Positions 60,247 through 64,000 of a stretch of DNA of 64,000 nt are shown piece after piece (positions within the stretch are counted from its first letter, which is position 1; every line of letters begins with the position of its first letter). A model generated the notes under the pieces. That model was not told the origin of the DNA. It was given only the letters and a program-made list of their open reading frames with translations, and ran no database searches. The stretch comes from Chryseobacterium foetidum. GTDB taxonomy: Bacteria > Bacteroidota > Bacteroidia > Flavobacteriales > Weeksellaceae. The position numbers and the translations under genes are program-made. The DNA lies in the NCBI RefSeq assembly GCF_025457425.1, contig NZ_JAMXIA010000001.1:2480001-2544000 (forward strand), in the 5' to 3' direction.

Positions 60247-62460
60247 TTACTCTTTTGTAAACTTTACATCCGTACCACCCTGCGCAATGTTGAAAGATTT
60301 TTTGTCTTTGCTGAAAACAATTTCAATCTGAGCCATCTCAAAAGAAAATTTGTTGTCGCCCAAATATTCCAATGGAAAAGCCTGCTGTCCCGTCGCCTGA
60401 GCATAAAGTTGACCGTCTTTTTCTGTAAGAACGATTTTTACAGGAACCTGTTTATTGCTGAAGGTGCCCACAAAATCTTTAGGATTGATTTTATCTGTCA
60501 CTCCCGTTGCCTGCGATGCGCTCCAGCTGTTATTTTTTGAGTTGACGTCAGGAATTTCACTTTTCGGATCCAGTTTTACTTCACTTATTTCTTTTGTGGA
60601 ATTCACTTTGAAAGTCCATTCGTTATTTCTCTTCCAAACCTCCACAGGAAGTTTTACAGTGTCAGTACTTCCGTCTTTAAATTTAAGCTGAACCGTAGTC
60701 GGCATTGGCAATTGACCTAAATTTTCCACTGTAATCTGTGCTCCGTTTTTGAAATCTCCATTCACATATTTCACAGTTTTAATTCCCTGGTCAACTTTCC
60801 ATTTGTTGATAAACCAACCTCTCCAGAACCAGTTCAATTCCTCACCGGAAACATTTTCCATTGTGTGGAAGAAATCCCATGGAGTAGGGTGTTTGAAAGC
60901 CCATCTTTCGATATAGGTTTTGAATGCTTTATCAAATTTTTCCGGTCCTAAAACAGATTCACGCAAAATTCCAAGTCCAACTCCCGGTTTGTAATATGCA
61001 AGCGTTCCGATGTTTCTTTCTTTCATATTGTCAGGACCTACCATTATCGGTTCAATATTGTCACTTGTGAGAAATGCACCCATCTGTGCAATGTTTTTCT
61101 TTTGATAATACTCACCGTTGTTGAAAGCTTCTGTAGAAAGTTCGTTGATGAATGTGTTGAAACCTTCGTCCATCCATGCAAAAAGTCTTTCGTTGGAACC
61201 CACAATCATCGGGAACCAGTTGTGCCCAAACTCGTGGTCTGTAACGCCCCAGAGATCTTCCCCTTTGGAATCCATGTGGCAGAAAACGATTCCCGGATAT
61301 TCCATTCCGCCTTCATTTCCGGCAACGTTGGTGGCTGCGGGATAGGTGTATTCATACCATTTTTTAGAATAATGCTCGATGGAAGCTTTGGTATATTCAG
61401 TAGATCTTCCCCACGCTTTATCACCGGCACTTTCTGCAGGGTAGGCAGAGATTGCAAGAGATTTTTTACCGCTTGGAAGATTTATTTTTGCTGCATCCAA
61501 AACAAATGCTGCGGAAGATGCCCATGCGAAATCTCTTGTCTGACTGATCTTAAACTTCCATGTTTTTGTTCCTGAAGCCTGACCTTTTTTGATATCAGAT
61601 TCTTTTCTGATCATCACTGTTTTATCAGAATTTCTCGCCTGCTCCCAACGTTCGTTTTCTTCTTTAGAATAAACTTCTTTTGAGTTTAAAAGTTCCCCGG
61701 ATGCTACAACATAATGATTGGAAGGAACTGTAATGTTTGCCGTAATATCTCCGTATTCCAGATAAAATTCTGAAGCACCAAGGTAAGGAAGCGTGTTCCA
61801 GCCCATTACGTCATCATAAACACACATTCTCGGATACCACTGTGCGAGTGTGTAGATATTTCCGTTTTTGGTTTCTTCAATTCCCATCCGGTCTGAACCG
61901 TATTTTGGGGAAACAAAAGAATATTCAATCTTAATTTTTGCCTTTCCTCCTTTTGCTGCAAGATGCTGCGGAAGATCGATTTGCATTCTTGTATCAGTAA
62001 CTGTATATTTTACAGGTTTGTTGTCATAGGTTACAGACTTGATTTTGTAGCCACCTTCAAAAACTTCCCCTTTAGCCCCGTTTCTGCTTCCTGATAAGGG
62101 AACAACGGCATTTCCCCTTGAATCTTTTGCAAATAAATTCTGATCAAGCTGAAGCCAAAGAAAACTCAGCTGATCCGGGCTGTTATTCGTATAAGTGATT
62201 TCTGCGCTTCCGGTCAATTCATTTTTCTTTTCATCAAGGCTGATGTCAAGTTTGTAATCGGCAGAGTTTTGCCAGTATGCATGACCGGGTTGTCCGCTTG
62301 CTGACCTTGTTTCTGTGCCTGTCTGCGGATAGAAAAATGGTTTAAAAGCTTCAACAAAATCATATTTAGGAGATTCTTTTGGTGTTTCCTGAGCCGAAAA
62401 CTGAGCCGACACTGCAAAAACGGCAGCAACAAAAATTTTTGTAGGGAATTTAAAATTCAT
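60247..62460 (-). CDS. M1-family zinc metallopeptidase (exported aminopeptidase)
   Basis: 737 residues with a signal peptide (to about FSAQ, residue 24). Gluzincin core: H409-E410-F-G-H413 and the third zinc ligand E432 in WMDEGFNTF; the exopeptidase GxMEN motif appears as GGMEYPG at 384-390, so Asn is replaced by Tyr-Pro. An N-terminal beta domain (~60-290) precedes and a C-terminal domain of ~200 residues, including a DUF3857-free strand region, follows. It probably trims N-terminal residues of peptides in the periplasm or outside. Strong terminator after it; the SDR gene upstream has its own hairpin, so it is monocistronic. Confidence 0.92.
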   Translation of the reverse strand: MNFKFPTKIFVAAVFAVSAQFSAQETPKESPKYDFVEAFKPFFYPQTGTETRSASGQPGHAYWQNSADYKLDISLDEKKNELTGSAEITYTNNSPDQLSFLWLQLDQNLFAKDSRGNAVVPLSGSRNGAKGEVFEGGYKIKSVTYDNKPVKYTVTDTRMQIDLPQHLAAKGGKAKIKIEYSFVSPKYGSDRMGIEETKNGNIYTLAQWYPRMCVYDDVMGWNTLPYLGASEFYLEYGDITANITVPSNHYVVASGELLNSKEVYSKEENERWEQARNSDKTVMIRKESDIKKGQASGTKTWKFKISQTRDFAWASSAAFVLDAAKINLPSGKKSLAISAYPAESAGDKAWGRSTEYTKASIEHYSKKWYEYTYPAATNVAGNEGGMEYPGIVFCHMDSKGEDLWGVTDHEFGHNWFPMIVGSNERLFAWMDEGFNTFINELSTEAFNNGEYYQKKNIAQMGAFLTSDNIEPIMVGPDNMKERNIGTLAYYKPGVGLGILRESVLGPEKFDKAFKTYIERWAFKHPTPWDFFHTMENVSGEELNWFWRGWFINKWKVDQGIKTVKYVNGDFKNGAQITVENLGQLPMPTTVQLKFKDGSTDTVKLPVEVWKRNNEWTFKVNSTKEISEVKLDPKSEIPDVNSKNNSWSASQATGVTDKINPKDFVGTFSNKQVPVKIVLTEKDGQLYAQATGQQAFPLEYLGDNKFSFEMAQIEIVFSKDKKSFNIAQGGTDVKFTKE

Positions 62461-62495
62461 CTGAAAAGGTTTAATTTAAAGTGATAAGTAAAAAA

Positions 62496-62525
62496 TATCC
62501 CGCAATCGTTACAAATTTCGGGATA
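62496..62525 (-). terminator. Terminator of the SDR gene
   Basis: TATCCCG/CGGGATA (7-bp stem). The minus strand continues with TTTTTTAC, 17 bp after the SDR stop. Confidence 0.65.
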
Positions 62526-62542
62526 AAAAGAAGTAAATAGTT

Positions 62543-63424
62543 TTAGTTTGATTTTTTAGATTTAATCATCGCTTCCAAAGCATCCCACATTTCCTGTGGA
62601 ATATCTTCCAGCATATTGAATTCTCCGGCACCCTGAAGCCATTCTCCGCCATCGATCGTCACCACTTCACCGTTCATGTAAGCTGAATAATCTGAAACAA
62701 GATAGGCCGCAAGATTAGCCAATTCCTGATGTTCGCCCACTCTTCTCAACGGAACTTTTTTTCTCATATCAAACTTTTCCTGCAAATCTCCCGGCAGCAA
62801 TCTGTCCCACGCTCCTTTGGTAGGGAAAGGTCCCGGTGCAATCGCATTAAAACGGATTCCGTATTTTGCCCATTCAACGGCTAAACTTCTTGTCATTGCC
62901 AAAACTCCTGCTTTTGCACAGGCAGACGGAACAACGTATGCAGAGCCCGTCCAAGCATAAGTAGTTACAATATTCAAAACCGTTCCTGAAGTTTTAGAAT
63001 CTATCCAGTGTTTTCCGATGGAGAGCGTACAGTTTTTTGTTCCTTTTAAAACAATGTCCAAAATAGAATCAAATGCGGAATGGGTAAGTCTTTCTGTTGG
63101 AGATATGAAATTTCCGGCTGCATTGTTAAGAAGAATGTCGATTTTCCCAAATTCTTTCAAAGTGGCTTCTTTCATAGCTTCTACTTCGTTCCAGTTTCTC
63201 ACGTCACAGGCAACGCAAAGAACTTTTCCTCCCGTCTCGTCTTCTAATTCCTTTGTTGTAACCTGTAGTTTTTCTAGATTTCTTGAAGTAATCACTACTT
63301 TTGCTCCCAGTTCAAGGAAATATTTGGTCATGGCTTTGCCAAGACCGCTGCCACCACCTGTAACGATGGCTACCTTATCTTTGAGAGCGTCTTCGCGCAG
63401 CATTGGCTGTGTATATAAGTTCAT
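62543..63424 (-). CDS. Short-chain dehydrogenase, 2,4-dienoyl-CoA reductase type
   Basis: 293 residues. The NADP(H)-binding TGGGSGLGKAM lies near residues 22-32, LLNNAAGNFISP near 100, and the C-terminal IDGGEWLQGAGEF. The classical YxxxK is not present; the position reads S-A-C-A-K. Instead a Tyr lies 15 residues before the Lys (TTYAWTGSAYVVPSACAKAG), the arrangement of mammalian DECR1 (Tyr199/Lys214) and its bacterial relatives. It would reduce 2,4-dienoyl-CoA during beta-oxidation of unsaturated fatty acids with NADPH. No other beta-oxidation gene is next to it. The M1 peptidase gene follows after a terminator. Confidence 0.9.
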   Translation of the reverse strand: MNLYTQPMLREDALKDKVAIVTGGGSGLGKAMTKYFLELGAKVVITSRNLEKLQVTTKELEDETGGKVLCVACDVRNWNEVEAMKEATLKEFGKIDILLNNAAGNFISPTERLTHSAFDSILDIVLKGTKNCTLSIGKHWIDSKTSGTVLNIVTTYAWTGSAYVVPSACAKAGVLAMTRSLAVEWAKYGIRFNAIAPGPFPTKGAWDRLLPGDLQEKFDMRKKVPLRRVGEHQELANLAAYLVSDYSAYMNGEVVTIDGGEWLQGAGEFNMLEDIPQEMWDALEAMIKSKKSN

Positions 63425-63529
63425 AAATTATTTTTCTTAAAAATAATAAATATTGACCGGATGAGGTTTAAAAATTTCAGATAAATAATGTTATAAATAA
63501 CTGTTGCAGCATTTCTTCCGGCAAAAAAA

Positions 63530-63557
63530 GCAGCCCTGTAAAAAATTACAGAGCTGC
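63530..63557 (-). terminator. Terminator of the DUF1573 gene
   Basis: GCAGCCCTGTAA pairs with TTACAGAGCTGC (one mismatch). The minus strand continues with TTTTTTT, 27 bp after the stop. Confidence 0.87.
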
Positions 63558-63583
63558 CAACACTTTTATATATTTGAAATTTT

Positions 63584-63997
63584 TTATTTTGCTACAACAG
63601 TTCCTTTGAAAGAAAGTGTTTTAGGAGTTTTGCTGTCGCTCGTAGTAACATTTACCGTTTTGATGAAAGCTCCCGGGCTTGCTGCATTATAGTTTGCTGC
63701 AACAAATCCTGTTTTACCAGGTGCGATAGGCGTTTTCGTATAATCAGCAGTAGTACATCCGCAAGAAGGTGCTACGTTTTCAATGATAACCGGCGCTTTA
63801 GACGTATTTTTAAATTCAAATCTGATCAACTTCGGAGTTCCCTGTGGAATGTTTCCTACGTCAATCGTTTCAGCTTTCCATTTGATGGCGTCAGCGATTA
63901 CGTTTACAATTGCATTGTTTGCAACAGGCAGAACTTCAGCATAGAAAGTTGAGAATGCTAAAACGGCCAATAAAGCGGAGATTTTCAATTTTTTCAT
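63584..63997 (-). CDS. DUF1573 domain exported protein
   Basis: 137 residues with a signal peptide (to about FYAE). The DUF1573 fold, an Ig-like beta-sandwich related to MSP/ASH domains, spans residues ~40-137: IDVGNIPQGTPKLIRFEFKN, VIIENVAPSCGCTTADYTK with the hallmark SCGCT, and IAPGKTGFVAANYN. The CGC cysteines may bind metal or form a disulphide. Its role is unknown; many Bacteroidetes carry several copies in the periplasm. The gene has its own terminator, and its start lies 3 bp from the window end, so the promoter is not visible. Confidence 0.93.
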   Translation of the reverse strand: MKKLKISALLAVLAFSTFYAEVLPVANNAIVNVIADAIKWKAETIDVGNIPQGTPKLIRFEFKNTSKAPVIIENVAPSCGCTTADYTKTPIAPGKTGFVAANYNAASPGAFIKTVNVTTSDSKTPKTLSFKGTVVAK

Positions 63998-64000
63998 AAA

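Noticed and set aside
61102..61575. 157-codon plus-strand frame opposite the M1 peptidase
   Set aside because: Antisense to the HEFGH-containing core of a complete gene. No promoter or family support.

Overview
The window looks like chromosomal DNA of a Flavobacteriia member, most likely Chryseobacterium or a close Weeksellaceae relative. The evidence is the AT-rich sequence, type IX secretion (T9SS) sorting domains of both A and B type, head-GIN and DUF4252 proteins, gliding-type C-terminal domains, a fused IcmF mutase, and repeated upstream matches to the Bacteroidetes -7 box TAnnTTTG with almost no Shine-Dalgarno sequences. The window starts inside a GlmU-like gene. No rRNA, tRNA or CRISPR array was recognised.

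Layout. 1-5.5 kb: GlmU-like gene end, an ECF sigma/anti-sigma-like/DUF4252 operon, and guaB. 5.5-7.25 kb: an IS1182-type element with a split transposase, bounded by 21-bp perfect inverted repeats that also form terminator hairpins. 7.4-12.4 kb: delta-60-repeat T9SS protein, DUF4407 membrane protein, small lipoprotein, ruvC, beta-lactamase-like serine hydrolase. 12.5-15.0 kb: three tandem paralogous secreted proteins. 15.6-20.6 kb: PP-loop ATPase, Cys-motif membrane protein, and icmF carrying an in-frame palindromic insertion. 20.8-23.1 kb: small membrane protein, rplM-rpsI-rpsB. 23.3-42.25 kb: a block entirely on the minus strand with three paralogous small exported proteins, trmB, a carboxypeptidase-regulatory-like protein, four giant tandem IgGFc-binding-like T9SS type B surface proteins, and tsf at the far end. 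42.4-45.7 kb: a fourth small-protein paralog, accA, gltX. 45.8-54.8 kb: a surface polysaccharide locus (cupin, FkbM methyltransferase, seven glycosyltransferases, polysaccharide deacetylase). 55-56.2 kb: rocD. 56.2-60.2 kb: accessory region with three unrecognised small genes separated by ~300-bp repeats, REP-like palindromes and decayed REP-associated transposase (RAYT) fragments. 60.2-64 kb: M1 metallopeptidase, 2,4-dienoyl-CoA-reductase-like SDR, DUF1573 protein.

Most notable readings. (1) rpsB and tsf, normally adjacent, lie 18 kb apart at opposite ends of a block whose genes are all inverted. Re-inverting it restores rpsB-tsf and also joins the four small-protein paralogs, so a ~19-kb inversion between inverted paralogs is the simplest history. 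(2) The 56-60 kb region is a mosaic of orphan small genes and REP/RAYT-derived cassettes that could drive gene shuffling. (3) A selfish-looking palindrome is translated in-frame within the IcmF linker. (4) The giant adhesin-like family has grown by duplication of ~800-bp modules.
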